From assembly GCF_011193355.1 (NCBI RefSeq), contig NZ_CP049780.1, positions 198,172-262,171 on the forward strand: a stretch of 64,000 nucleotides of DNA, given 5' to 3'. A model generated the notes under the pieces. It did no database searches and had not been told where the DNA came from. It saw only the letters and a list, made by a program, of their open reading frames with translations. This stretch comes from Streptomyces sp. JB150. GTDB lineage: Bacteria; Actinomycetota; Actinomycetes; Streptomycetales; Streptomycetaceae. This document shows positions 24,220 to 32,913 of this stretch, one piece after another. Made by a program: the position numbers and the translations under genes. Every line of letters starts with the position of its first letter. Position 1 is the stretch's first letter.

Positions 24220-25367
24220 GAGGTGGACCGCGCGGCCGTGAACGAGCGCCGCCACGCCAGCGAGACGTACACCAGGGCCACGAGGACGGGGACCTCGATC
24301 AGGGGGCCGACCACGCCGGACAGGGCCTGGCCGGAGGTGACGCCGAAGGTGGCGATGGCGACCGCGATGGCCAGCTCGAAGTTGTTGCCGGCCGCGGTGA
24401 AGGCGAGCGTGGCGGTGCGGTCGTAGCCGAGGCCGATGACCTTGCCGAGCGCGAAGGTGCCGAACCACATCAGCGCGAAGTAGACGAGCAGCGGGAGCGC
24501 GATGCGGGCCACGTCCAGCGGCTGGGAGGTGATCGTCCTCCCCTGCAGGGCGAAGAGGATGACGATCGTGAAGAGCAGGCCGTACAGCGCCCACGGGCCG
24601 ATCCTCGGCAGGAAGGCGGACTCGTACGTCTCCCGGCCCAGCCTCCGCTCGCCGATACGGCGGGTGAGGAACCCGGCCAGCAGCGGGACGCCGAGGAAGA
24701 CGACCACGTTCGCCGCGATCTTCCAGACGGAGATGTCCAGGTGCTCGCCGTCGCCCAGACCGAGCCGGCCGGGCAGGAAGTCGAGGTAGAACCAGCCGAG
24801 CACGCCGAAGGCCAGGACCTGGAAGACGCTGTTGAGGGCGACGAGGACGGCGGCCGCCTCACGGTCGCCGCAGGCGAGGTCGTTCCAGATGATGACCATG
24901 GCGATGCAGCGGGCCAGGCCGACGATGATCAGGCCGGTGCGGTACTCGGGCAGGTCCGGCAGGAAGATCCAGGCCAGCGCGAACATCACGGCGGGGCCGA
25001 CCAGCCAGTTGACGACCAGGGAGGAGATCATCAGCCTGCGGTCGCCGGTGACCGTGTCCAGCCTGTCGTAGCGGACCTTCGCCAGCACCGGGTACATCAT
25101 GATCAGCAGGCCGAGGGCGATCGGGAGCGAGATGCCGCCGATCTCGACGGCGGCGAGGGCGCCGTCCAGTCCGGGCACCAGGCGACCCAGCCCGAGGCCG
25201 AGGGCCATCGCGAGGAGGATCCAGACCGCGAGGAAGCGGTCGAGGACCGAGAGCTTCGCGACGACCGAGGCGCGGTCGCGGCCGGCGGGCGGGGCGGCGG
25301 TGGCCGTCCCGGCTGCGGCGGGTTCGGAAGGTTTGGAGGGCTCGTACGCTGCGGTGCGGCGGGTCAC
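24216..25367 (-). CDS. acr3: Acr3 arsenite efflux permease
   Basis: A 383-residue, ten-helix membrane transporter of the Acr3 (bile/arsenite/riboflavin) family. Recognised segments are 'KVRYDRLDTVTGDRRLMISS', 'PEYRTGLIIVGLARCIAMVI' (with the conserved Cys that is essential in studied Acr3 proteins) and 'TAAGNNFELAIAVAIATFG'. The pump extrudes As(III) using the proton gradient. GTG 25367 overlaps the stop of the second arsR gene (GTGA), giving a start with a long polar N-terminal tail of about 40 residues that is rich in Ala, Pro and Arg. Confidence 0.95.
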   Translation of the reverse strand: MTRRTAAYEPSKPSEPAAAGTATAAPPAGRDRASVVAKLSVLDRFLAVWILLAMALGLGLGRLVPGLDGALAAVEIGGISLPIALGLLIMMYPVLAKVRYDRLDTVTGDRRLMISSLVVNWLVGPAVMFALAWIFLPDLPEYRTGLIIVGLARCIAMVIIWNDLACGDREAAAVLVALNSVFQVLAFGVLGWFYLDFLPGRLGLGDGEHLDISVWKIAANVVVFLGVPLLAGFLTRRIGERRLGRETYESAFLPRIGPWALYGLLFTIVILFALQGRTITSQPLDVARIALPLLVYFALMWFGTFALGKVIGLGYDRTATLAFTAAGNNFELAIAVAIATFGVTSGQALSGVVGPLIEVPVLVALVYVSLAWRRSFTAARSTS

Positions 25368-25672
25368 GGGCAGGCCCTCTTGGTGTCGGCGTTGGCGCGG
25401 GCGGTCGCAGCGAGGTCGGCGAACCGGCCGGCGAGCGTCTCGATGACCTCGGGCCTCAGCCGGTAGTACGTGAACCGGCCGCACGGCTCCGTGTCCACCA
25501 CCCCTGCCTCGCGCAGCACCTTCAGGTGGTTGGACAGGTTCGTCTGCCTGGCGCCGGTCTCCTCCACCAGGTGCGTGGTGCACAGCGTCTCGCGGGCCAG
25601 CAGGGTCACGATCCGGAGCCTGAGCGGGTCGGCCAGCACCCGGATCAGGTCATTGTCGACTGACGTCAGCAT
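25364..25672 (-). CDS. Second ArsR family repressor
   Basis: A 102-residue winged helix-turn-helix repressor heading the operon arsR2-acr3-arsO. 'RQTNLSNHLKVLREAGVVDT' is the DNA-binding region and 'GRFTYYRLRPEVIETL' the wing. Cysteines that could bind arsenite are in 'ETLCTTHL' and 'TEPCGRF', not in the usual CxCxxC form, plus one near the C-terminus. The start ATG 25672 has no good ribosome site; an AG-rich site at 25690-25697 is too far. It is divergent from arsC. Confidence 0.9.
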   Translation of the reverse strand: MLTSVDNDLIRVLADPLRLRIVTLLARETLCTTHLVEETGARQTNLSNHLKVLREAGVVDTEPCGRFTYYRLRPEVIETLAGRFADLAATARANADTKRACP

Positions 25673-25673
25673 G

Positions 25674-25718
25674 GGCTGATACTGTCACATCACCTCCGGC
25701 TGATACCAGTCGGGACTG
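25674..25718. promoter_or_regulatory. Direct repeat and dyad in the arsR2-arsC promoter region
   Basis: GGCTGATAC occurs twice (25674-25682 and 25698-25706), 24 bp apart, followed by the short dyad CAGTC-gggA-CTG (25707-25718). The block lies directly upstream of the arsR2 start and is a good candidate for its operator. It shares nothing obvious with the 34-bp elements at 22.1 kb, so the two repressors probably have different sites. Confidence 0.5.
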
Positions 25719-25720
25719 AC

Positions 25721-25779
25721 CTTGTTGGGGCCGATCTCGTTGGACCGACCTCGTTGGAACCGACTTCGTCTGAACCGAC
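25721..25779. repeat. About 15-bp tandem repeat upstream of arsC
   Basis: Four units of the type CTCGTTGGAACCGAC (15, 14, 15 and 15 bp), followed by a partial unit that runs into the arsC ribosome site. Function unknown; it lengthens the arsC leader. Confidence 0.7.
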
Positions 25780-25797
25780 CTCGTGAAGGAAGAACGC

Positions 25798-26217
25798 ATG
25801 CCGTCCGCTCCGCTCGCCTCCGTGCTGTTCGTCTGCGTCCACAACGCCGGCCGCTCGCAGATGGCCGCCGGGTTCCTCTCCCACCTCGCGGGCGACCGGA
25901 TCGAGGTCCGCTCCGCCGGCTCCCTCCCCGGCGACCGGGTCAACCCGGCGGCTATCGAGGCGATGCGGGAAGTCGGCATCGACATCTCCGCCGCCGAGCC
26001 GAAGGTCCTCACCACCGAAGCCGTCCAGGCGTCCGACTACGTCATCACCATGGGCTGCGGCGACGCCTGCCCCGTCTTCCCCGGCAAGAAGTACCTGGAC
26101 TGGACCCTGGAGGACCCGGCCGGCAAGGGCCTGGAAGCCGTACGCCCGATCCGCGACGCGATCAGGACCCGCATCGAGGCCCTCGTCGCCGACATCGACG
26201 CGCGCCGGGAGGCCTGA
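25798..26217 (+). CDS. arsC: Arsenate reductase, low-molecular-weight phosphatase type
   Basis: A 139-residue ArsC of the thioredoxin-linked LMW-PTP class. The P-loop is 'FVCVHNAGRSQMAAG' (C-x5-R-S) near residues 11-25, with the additional redox cysteines in 'MGCGDACPVFPG' and the general acid region 'DWTLEDPAGK'. It reduces As(V) to As(III) for export by Acr3. ATG 25798 follows a GAAGGAAG ribosome site. The gene is divergent from arsR2-acr3-arsO. Confidence 0.95.
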   Translation: MPSAPLASVLFVCVHNAGRSQMAAGFLSHLAGDRIEVRSAGSLPGDRVNPAAIEAMREVGIDISAAEPKVLTTEAVQASDYVITMGCGDACPVFPGKKYLDWTLEDPAGKGLEAVRPIRDAIRTRIEALVADIDARREA

Positions 26218-26597
26218 CGGGCCAACGGGCCCCGGCCAAGGACCCCGGCCAGGGACCGGGCGACGCGCGCAGGCTGCTCGTCAGACCGCGGGGCCCGCGC
26301 CGGAAAAGCGCTTGCCCGCGCCCGGCGGGACTGGAACAGTGACCAGCGCTCCATGACCTCGCGCACACCTTCACGGTAAGGAACGAAGCCCATGATTGCG
26401 GCGTCCCTCAGTGGCCGCCGTCGGCGCCGAAGCTGACCGGCCGCTCCTCAGCGGTTCCAGCAGCCTCGGCCTGCCACGCTGTTCGCCACGGCGGCCCCAC
26501 GACGCGGTGCCTCGCGCACCGCCGCTCTCCCATGCCCCCGGACTCGGCCCCCGAGTCCGCCAGGGGCTCCCCCGAGACTCGTGAGGTCGACTTCCCC
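26218..26597. other. Gene-free stretch after arsC
   Basis: About 380 bp with no supported gene. It starts with the GC-rich pair of CCCCGGCC motifs, which could fold into a weak terminator. Short open frames here lack a ribosome site and family resemblance. Confidence 0.5.
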
Positions 26598-27368
26598 ATG
26601 GACAACCAGGTCCAGAGCTTCGCCGTTGCCAACCTGCGCCGCCGCCCCGTGGTCGTCGAGACCGGCGGATTCGTCGCGGGCTTCGACCCCGACACCGACA
26701 GCCCGTACCTCAACTACGCCACCCCGCTGCCCGGCGCCGAGCCGACCGGGCGGGACGTCGCCGCGCTCGTCGCGGCCTTCCGGGAGCGCGGCCTGCTGCC
26801 CCGGCTGGAGTTCGCGCCGGAGGCCGCGCCCGCTGTGGAGCCGGCCCTGCGGGCGGCGGGCTTCGGCACCGAGGCGGTGCACACCTACCTCGTCTGCACT
26901 GCGGACACGCTGGCACTCCCCCGGTCCGCCGGCTCCCCCCGCGTGGAACGCCCCACCACCGACGCCGAGTACGCGGCGCTCGACGCCGCGCTCGCCGAGG
27001 CGTTCGGCGGTGTCTTCGCCCCGTCCGCGGAGGGCGCCGCCAGACTCCGTCGCACGCAGCTGAGCGGCGGCGCGGTGCGCTTCGTCCGCGCCCCGCAGGG
27101 CGGTTGCGCCGGCGGGGCATCGTGCTCGCCGCCGGCCGAAGGCACCGCCGAACTGTTCGGTGTCGGCACCCGTCCCGCCTACCGGGGCCGCGGGATCGCC
27201 GCCGCGGTGACCGCCGCGCTGACCGGAGCGATGTTCGCCCAGGGGGCACGATCGGTCTGGCTCGAGTACTCCGGAGAGGGATCCCGCCGCGTCTACGAGC
27301 GCGTCGGCTACCGGCCGCAGGGCACGCGCCTCTACCTGACGCTGCACCCGCAGCAGCCACGGCCCTGA
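26598..27368 (+). CDS. GNAT family N-acetyltransferase, two-domain type
   Basis: A 256-residue protein. The N-terminal part ('VQSFAVANLRRRPVVVE', 'PYLNYATPLPG') is seen in a class of actinomycete acetyltransferases; the C-terminal GNAT domain has the acetyl-CoA loop 'GTRPAYRGRGIAAAVTAALT' and the end 'YERVGYRPQGTRLYL'. A segment with 'GGCAGGASCSPPAEG' in the middle is unusual and may be a small insertion. I chose ATG 26598 because the N-terminal family homology begins there; ATG 26532 is in frame but has a low-complexity lead. Substrate unknown. Confidence 0.8.
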   Translation: MDNQVQSFAVANLRRRPVVVETGGFVAGFDPDTDSPYLNYATPLPGAEPTGRDVAALVAAFRERGLLPRLEFAPEAAPAVEPALRAAGFGTEAVHTYLVCTADTLALPRSAGSPRVERPTTDAEYAALDAALAEAFGGVFAPSAEGAARLRRTQLSGGAVRFVRAPQGGCAGGASCSPPAEGTAELFGVGTRPAYRGRGIAAAVTAALTGAMFAQGARSVWLEYSGEGSRRVYERVGYRPQGTRLYLTLHPQQPRP

Positions 27369-27488
27369 CCTCGGCGCCCCGCCTCACATTCCGTGGGGCC
27401 GCTCTGTCGTAAAGGCCGGAGCGACATCGCTTCGCCGCATGGCCGCAACCCCCTCATGCCCCACCTTCCGCGAAAGGGAGAGACCGCG

Positions 27489-27941
27489 ATGACCGCGCAC
27501 GAGTCCGCCATCAGGGACCTGCTGGAACGCCGCGTCGACGCCAGCCGGACCAAGGACATCGACCGGCTCATGTCCCTCTACTCGGACGACATCGTCTACT
27601 ACGACGCCGTTCCCCCGCTGCACCTCACGGGACACGAAGAGGTCCGCCGCAACTTCCTGCGGTGGTTCGACGCGTACGACGGCCCGATCAGCCTGGAGAC
27701 GCACGGGCTCACCATCGCGAGCAGCGAAGCGGACATCGCCTTCGCGCACATGCTCCACCTGGACTCCGGGACCCGCAAGAACGGGCTCAGCATCGCGATC
27801 TGGGTCCGGTCCACCGTGTGCTTCCGGCGGACGAACGGCCGGTGGCTGATCACGCACGAGCACATCTCCATGCCGATCGACCCCGAGAACCTCCAGGCGT
27901 GGTTTCCGCCGGACATGCGGGGCGCGGCCGCCCCGCTGTGA
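27489..27941 (+). CDS. SnoaL/NTF2-like protein
   Basis: A 150-residue protein of the NTF2-like fold, SnoaL/ketosteroid-isomerase type: 'LLERRVDASRTKDIDRLMSL', 'YSDDIVYYDAVPPLHLTG' and the C-terminal strand 'GRWLITHEHISMPID'. ATG 27489 follows an AAGGGAG ribosome site. Members hydrolyse or isomerise small molecules or act as binding domains; no catalytic site can be assigned. An SDR gene follows 66 bp downstream and may be in the same unit. Confidence 0.85.
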   Translation: MTAHESAIRDLLERRVDASRTKDIDRLMSLYSDDIVYYDAVPPLHLTGHEEVRRNFLRWFDAYDGPISLETHGLTIASSEADIAFAHMLHLDSGTRKNGLSIAIWVRSTVCFRRTNGRWLITHEHISMPIDPENLQAWFPPDMRGAAAPL

Positions 27942-28007
27942 ACAGGCTCCGCGTCGGCGGGCTCCTGCCGGTGACCCGGGCGTCCCTCCACGCCGTATGT
28001 TGGCGAC

Positions 28008-28766
28008 ATGACACACACGGACAACACCCCCGGTACTGCCTTGGTCACCGGGGCCTCCCGCGGTCTCGGAGCCGTGATCGCCCGGCGTCTCGCGTCAGAC
28101 AGGCACCCGGTCGCCGTCGGTCACCGGTCGGGGGCCGACGCGGCCCGGCGGGTGGTGGCGGACATCCGCGCGGCGGGCGGGACCGCCGAGGCGTTCGCCG
28201 CCGACGTGACGGACGAGACCGCCGTCGAAGGGCTCGTCGCGGACGTCACGGCACGGCTCGGTCCGATCACCACGCTCGTCGTCAACGCCACCGGTCCGCA
28301 GCCCGAGTCGGATCCGGCGGCGGTGACGTGGGACGACCACCTCGCCCAGCTCACGTATTTCGTCAAGAGCCCCACCCTGCTGATGCGGGCGGTGCTGCCG
28401 GCCATGCGGGAGCGCGGCGGCGGACGCATCATCCAGATCGGCTCGGACGTGCTGGAGCGAGCCCTGCCCACCATGTCCGCGTACGTGGCCGCCAAAGCCG
28501 CCCAGCACAGCCTCACCGAGTGCTGGGCCCGGGCGCTCGGCCCGTACGGGATCACGGTGAACACCGTCGCGCCGGGCTGGATCCCGGTCGAGCGGCACGC
28601 CGGAGCGAGCCCGGAGTCCCTGGCCGCCTACGCCGCCGACGTCCCGCTGGGTCGCATGGGCCGTCCGGAGGACGTGGCCGCCGCCGTGGCGTTCCTCGCC
28701 TCGCCGGAAGCGGCCTTCGTCACGGGCGAACGCATCAAGGTCAACGGCGGTCACACCCTCGGTTGA
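28008..28766 (+). CDS. Short-chain dehydrogenase/reductase (SDR)
   Basis: A 252-residue classical SDR. The cofactor motif is 'ALVTGASRGLGAVIARRLA' (TGxxxGxG), the NAG-equivalent is 'NATGPQ', and the catalytic Ser and Tyr-x-x-x-Lys are 'IIQIGSDVL' and 'SAYVAAKAA'. The C-terminal 'ITVNTVAPGWIPVERHA' and 'GERIKVNGGHTLG' resemble FabG-type 3-oxoacyl reductases. It is probably cytoplasmic and NADP-dependent; substrate unknown. ATG 28008 is used. Confidence 0.9.
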   Translation: MTHTDNTPGTALVTGASRGLGAVIARRLASDRHPVAVGHRSGADAARRVVADIRAAGGTAEAFAADVTDETAVEGLVADVTARLGPITTLVVNATGPQPESDPAAVTWDDHLAQLTYFVKSPTLLMRAVLPAMRERGGGRIIQIGSDVLERALPTMSAYVAAKAAQHSLTECWARALGPYGITVNTVAPGWIPVERHAGASPESLAAYAADVPLGRMGRPEDVAAAVAFLASPEAAFVTGERIKVNGGHTLG

Positions 28767-28856
28767 GTCCCGCAGTCCCGGCTTTAGGACACGATCTGAC
28801 CTAGAGGGCTCCTAGCGTGGTGCTCGTCCACGGAACACAGCAGAAAGCCGGAGACG

Positions 28857-29453
28857 ATGACCTCGACGCATTCCGCCAGCGCCCCCACCGCTTCCACCAC
28901 TTCCACCGCTTCCACGGCGCGCTCCGCTCCGTCCTCCACCGCCGTGCGGGGAGAGCGTGCCGACCTGCTGCAGACGCTGGCTCAGCACCGCAGGTTCCTG
29001 CGCCTCACCACGCGTGACCTCACCGACGAGCAGGCCGCGCGGCGGACCACCGTGAGCGAGCTGTGCCTCGGCGGTCTCATCAAGCACGTCGCGTCCGTCG
29101 AGCGGTCCTGGGTGAACTTCATCCTGGAAGGGCCGAAGGTGCTGGGCGACTGGAGCAACATGACCGAGGCCGACTGGGCACGCCGGGCCGACGAGTTTCG
29201 GCTGCTGCCCGGCGAGACCCTGGCCGGCGTACTGGAGGAGTACGCCGAGGTGGCTCGCCGTACGGACGAAGTGGTCGCCACAGTGCCGGACTTGGACGCG
29301 TCCCAGCCGCTGCCCTCGGCCCCGTGGTACGAGCCGGGCACCGAGTGGTCGGTGCGCCGGGTGCTGCTGCACATCATCGCCGAGACGTCCCAGCACGCCG
29401 GGCACGCCGACATCATCCGCGAGTCCCTGGACGGCGCGAAGAGCATGGGCTGA
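28857..29453 (+). CDS. DinB-like protein with Ser/Thr-rich N-terminus
   Basis: A 198-residue protein of the DinB/YfiT four-helix metal-binding superfamily: 'LSELCLGGLIKHVASVERSW' type segment (seen as 'SELCLGGLIKHVASVERSWV'), and C-terminal 'IIAETSQHAGHADIIRE' supply the His triad. The first 30 residues are almost only Ser, Thr and Ala, which is odd for this family. ATG 28857 has a GGAG site 4 nt upstream. Members are often bacillithiol- or mycothiol-dependent transferases; function here unproven. Confidence 0.82.
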   Translation: MTSTHSASAPTASTTSTASTARSAPSSTAVRGERADLLQTLAQHRRFLRLTTRDLTDEQAARRTTVSELCLGGLIKHVASVERSWVNFILEGPKVLGDWSNMTEADWARRADEFRLLPGETLAGVLEEYAEVARRTDEVVATVPDLDASQPLPSAPWYEPGTEWSVRRVLLHIIAETSQHAGHADIIRESLDGAKSMG

Positions 29454-29519
29454 CCGCCGGCCAGGGGCGGGGTGCAGGCGCGGGCCGAGTCGCAAAAGTT
29501 CGGGCCGACTCGTAGGCTC

Positions 29520-29795
29520 AGGACGGCGTAACGGGTGTAGGGCCAATCCGCCCAGGTTTCCGCCTCGTCGCGGAGCGCGTCGCAGGACTCCCCGGGCGGC
29601 GAGCTTGCCCCAGGCGTCGCGCGTGGACCGGTCCCACGCGGGCTTCTGCGCCCAGACGTGGACCACTTGGGTGCCGGGGTCGAAGCCGACGGACATGTTG
29701 TCGTGGCCGAGCCAGTCGGGGTCGGTGGTGATCCGGGAGTTGCCCTGCCACGCGGAGAAGATCTGGTTGGCCAGGGCGTCGGCGACGCGGATCAC
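29520..29795 (-). pseudogene. Frameshifted small protein coupled to a membrane protein gene
   Basis: ATG 29795 overlaps the stop of the upstream gene (ATGA) and starts 'MIRVADALANQIFSAWQGNS', 'TQVVHVWAQKPAWDRSTRDA'. Near 29585 the sensible reading jumps frame to 'SCDALRDEAETWADWPYTRY', while the original frame turns Arg-rich and runs on antisense to the DinB gene. The natural end is therefore uncertain. I do not recognise a family. Confidence 0.5.
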
Positions 29796-30654
29796 GTCTC
29801 GTCGTCGCTGGGGATCTGCGCGGCCCGCAGCCCCGAGGCGCTGGGCTGCCAGTCGGCGGCCTGCCCCTCGCCCTCGGTGGTGCGGTCGGTGAGGGAGGTC
29901 TCGCAGTCGGTGTTGGCGCGGAAGTCGTCCTCCCAGACGATGCTCGGTCCGTCCTCGCGGGCCGCGTCCACGAGGACGTACTCGCGGTATGGGAAGTCCG
30001 GGGAGAAGCCGCTGAGGTCGCGCAGGCCGAGACAGGCGGTCCGGGCCAGCTCCTGGACGGCGACGGAAGGCGGGTCGTGTCCGGTCGTCGCGACATAGAC
30101 CTCGCCGCGGGACGGGTGGAAGGTGATCTCACTGTCCAGGTCGGGGTAGGTGTCCGGGTCCAGCCAGGGGCCGGTGCCGATGGCACCGTGGACGTCGTTC
30201 TCCGCCTTGTTCCGGGGAGCGCGGGCCTCTCTCCAGGTGTCGAGGGTGGCTTCCGCCGGGTTCTTCTCGTCCGTGCCGCGCGGTGTGCTCGCCCCGGTGT
30301 CGGAGCGCGGCCGGCGTGAGGCGGCAGCCGCGCTTGCCGTGGGCGGGGTCCTGCGGTGCGTCGGCTGTGGTCGCCGCGCCGTTCCCGGCCGCCCGGACCG
30401 CCCGTCGCAGCGGAGAGGGCGATGCCGGCGGCGCTGCCGATGACGACGGCCGCGGCAACGGTCACCGCGTACAGGCGTTCGCGGGAGCGTGCGGGGCGGG
30501 TGTGCCAGCCGGGGTCGTCCAGGGTGGGCATGTCCCAGCCCCCGGCGATGAGTTCGGCGGCCGACGTCGTTCCGTGGCCGGTGTCCTCGCCGAGTGCCTG
30601 GGTGGTCTGTGCGGCGAGGAGCACTCCGGTACGGACCGATGCCGGACGGGTCAC
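29792..30654 (-). pseudogene. Frameshifted single-pass membrane protein
   Basis: The N-terminal part, from 30654, reads 'GWDMPTLDDPGWHTRPARSR' and then one membrane helix ('LYAVTVAAAVVIGSAAGIAL'). Between about 30290 and 30400 the credible frame changes; the rest reads 'ATLDTWREARAPRNKAENDV', 'DSEITFHPSRGEVYVATTGH', 'LVDAAREDGPSIVWEDDFRA' and stops at 29792. The mix suggests one gene with a frameshift (mutation or sequencing error). Topology implies an extracytoplasmic C-terminal domain of unknown function. Confidence 0.55.
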
Positions 30655-30841
30655 CGGGAAGGGCGGGGAGAACCCGCCCGCCAGAGGCAGCAGCGCTCAC
30701 CTGTTCCGCCCTTCCGCTGGGTGTCTCCGACTTCTCGGGACCGGGGCCAGGGGGGTGGATGGTGGCCGCGCCGGCCCTTGGTCGTCCGGTGGATGCTACC
30801 GGGGAACGGGCGGCGGCAGCCGGGGGGGCGGCGAGAACGGT

Positions 30842-31807
30842 TCAGTTCTCCACGGAGCCCAGGATGTGTTCGCCGTAGAGGCCTTCGACCCAGTTGGTCT
30901 GGTAGATGGTGTCCAGGTAGCGCTCGCCGAGGTCCGGTGCGATGGCCACCGCGGTGAGACCTCGTGTGCTGTGCCGGGCCAGCCAGTCCGTCGCGCCGCT
31001 GACCACCGTCCCGGTCGAGCCGCCGAACAGGAAGCCGTGCCGGGCCATGCGGTGGCACATGCGGATGGTGTCCATCTCCTCCACGCGCAGGACCTCGTCC
31101 ACGTAGGACTCGTCGAGCAGGGGCGGACGCATGCTCATGCCCAGGCCGGGGATCATCCGGCGCCCCGCCTCCCCGCCGAAGGCCACCGAGCCGGCGCTGT
31201 CCACGGCGACGATCCGTACCGGGCGGTGCCAGTTGCGGAAGTAGCGTGCGCAGCCCATCAGGGTTCCCGCGGTGCCCGTGCCGATGAACAGGACGTCGAG
31301 TTCCGGGAACTGGCCGGCGATCTCCGGGGCCGTCGTACGGTAGTGGGCCCACCAGTTCCCGGCATTGGTGTACTGGCTGAGCCACACGTACCGGGTGTCG
31401 GAGGCGCAGAGCGAGCGAATGTACTCGATCCGCTTGCCGAGGTAGCCGGCCTTGGGGTCCTGGTCGGCGACGACGTGCACCTCGCTGCCGAGGGCTTCCA
31501 TCAGGAGCCTGGTCGACAGGTTGCAGCGTGAGTCCGTCACGCACAGGAACCGGTAGCCCTTGCTGGCGGCGATCACGCTGAGCGCGACGCCCAGGTTTCC
31601 GGAGGAGGACTCGACGAGGATGGAGTCCGGCTTCAGGAGTCCGTCGCGCTCGGCGCTCGCCACCATCTCGTTCGCGGCCTTCAGCTTGATGGAACCGGCG
31701 AAGTTGAACCCCTCGCACTTGAGGTAGAGGGGGTATCCGCAGACCGCTCGCAGGTCGACGAAGAGGTGGCCCTCGTTGAAGGCGTAGGGAGCGGATATGA
31801 CAGGCAC
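30842..31807 (-). CDS. sbnA: SbnA-like ACEGA synthase (2,3-diaminopropionate pathway)
   Basis: A 321-residue PLP enzyme of the cysteine-synthase fold. 'YLKCEGFNFAGSIKLKAANE' holds the PLP lysine (Lys41 of SxK), 'SSSGNLGVALSVIA' the substrate loop and 'FLFGGSTGTVVSG' the PLP phosphate loop. SbnA converts O-phospho-L-serine and L-glutamate to N-(1-amino-1-carboxyethyl)-glutamate. It is the last gene of the five-gene operon and directly follows the sbnB homologue, the pairing that defines L-2,3-diaminopropionate (Dap) biosynthesis in staphyloferrin B, viomycin-type and poly-Dap producers. Confidence 0.93.
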   Translation of the reverse strand: MPVISAPYAFNEGHLFVDLRAVCGYPLYLKCEGFNFAGSIKLKAANEMVASAERDGLLKPDSILVESSSGNLGVALSVIAASKGYRFLCVTDSRCNLSTRLLMEALGSEVHVVADQDPKAGYLGKRIEYIRSLCASDTRYVWLSQYTNAGNWWAHYRTTAPEIAGQFPELDVLFIGTGTAGTLMGCARYFRNWHRPVRIVAVDSAGSVAFGGEAGRRMIPGLGMSMRPPLLDESYVDEVLRVEEMDTIRMCHRMARHGFLFGGSTGTVVSGATDWLARHSTRGLTAVAIAPDLGERYLDTIYQTNWVEGLYGEHILGSVEN

Positions 31808-31842
31808 GGCTGACCTCCTGGGGCCGGCTGGGACCGGTGGTC

Positions 31843-32913
31843 TCAGCCGTAGCGGCGCAGGTCGTGGAAGAAGTCGTCGATGAGCCGGAGGTCTCCCGCC
31901 CGGTCCACCTCGTCGTAGACGTACTTGCCGACGGCGAGGTCGAGGACGCCGAGACCGAACGGGGAGAAGATCACGGGTCGGTCGCGCGGCGGTGCGGCCC
32001 GCCCGAGCATCACGTCGTGGAGGGTGCCGTTGAGGAAGTCACGGTTCCCGGTGCGCTGTTCGACGAGGTGGGGGGAGGTGTCGGCCTTCAGGCAGTGCTC
32101 GACGTCGTCGACGAAGTTGGCCGAGCCGAGCAGGATCTCGACGGCGAGGTCCCGCAGGGAGACGTGCAGCACCAGCGGGTGGTGGTCGAACCACGTCGGT
32201 GTGGTGACGTGCGGCCGGCCGGCGACGGTCGCGAAGATCACCAGGTCGCTGGAGCGGATGAGGCGTTCGGGGCTGTCGTGGACGGTGACCGGCTCGTCCG
32301 CGCCGATCTGCCGCAGGTAGCCGCAGAATCCCTGGGCGGCGTCGGCGGACGTGTCGTGCACCCCGATCGCGTCGAAGGTCCAGCCCGTGCGGGCCAGGAA
32401 GGTGTGGATGTAGCGGGCGATCAGGCCCGTCCCGAAGAAGCCGACCCGGCGGGGGCGGGGCCGGTTGCGGCTCAGCCAGTCGGCCGCGAGGGCGGCGGAG
32501 GCGGCGGTCCGGCTGGCGCTGATGACGGAGCTCTCCAGGCAGGCGAACGGGTAGCCCGTCTCGGGATCGTTGAGGACGAGCACGGCGGAGGCCCGCGGCA
32601 GCCCGGCGTTCACGTTGTCCGGGAAGCTGGAGATCCATTTCAGGCCGTCCACGTGGATCGATCCGCCGAGGGAGGCGGGCAGCGCGATGATCCGTGCCCG
32701 GGGACGGTCGGGGAAGTTCAGGAAGTACGACGGCGGGTTGACCGACTGGCCCGCGCCGTGCAGCCGGTAGGTGGCCTCCACCAGCTCCACGAGCTGCTGC
32801 TCGCGGCCGGCCAGCGCCTGGTGCACCTGCTGACCGGAGATCACGGCGAACGTCGGCGCGGGCGCCCGGCCGTCGGCGGCCGCCTCGGTGGTCGAGGTGA
32901 CGAGATCGGTCAT
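31843..32913 (-). CDS. sbnB: SbnB-like dehydrogenase releasing L-2,3-diaminopropionate
   Basis: A 356-residue protein of the ornithine cyclodeaminase/mu-crystallin family. The NAD site is 'RVGFFGTGLIARYIHTFLAR', and 'PPSYFLNFPDRPRARIIALP' and 'HVDGLKWISSFPDNVNAGLP' are the substrate regions, the latter diverged from true cyclodeaminases as in SbnB. The enzyme oxidatively cleaves the SbnA product to Dap plus 2-oxoglutarate. ATG 32913 overlaps the stop of the upstream oxygenase gene (ATGA). Confidence 0.93.
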   Translation of the reverse strand: MTDLVTSTTEAAADGRAPAPTFAVISGQQVHQALAGREQQLVELVEATYRLHGAGQSVNPPSYFLNFPDRPRARIIALPASLGGSIHVDGLKWISSFPDNVNAGLPRASAVLVLNDPETGYPFACLESSVISASRTAASAALAADWLSRNRPRPRRVGFFGTGLIARYIHTFLARTGWTFDAIGVHDTSADAAQGFCGYLRQIGADEPVTVHDSPERLIRSSDLVIFATVAGRPHVTTPTWFDHHPLVLHVSLRDLAVEILLGSANFVDDVEHCLKADTSPHLVEQRTGNRDFLNGTLHDVMLGRAAPPRDRPVIFSPFGLGVLDLAVGKYVYDEVDRAGDLRLIDDFFHDLRRYG

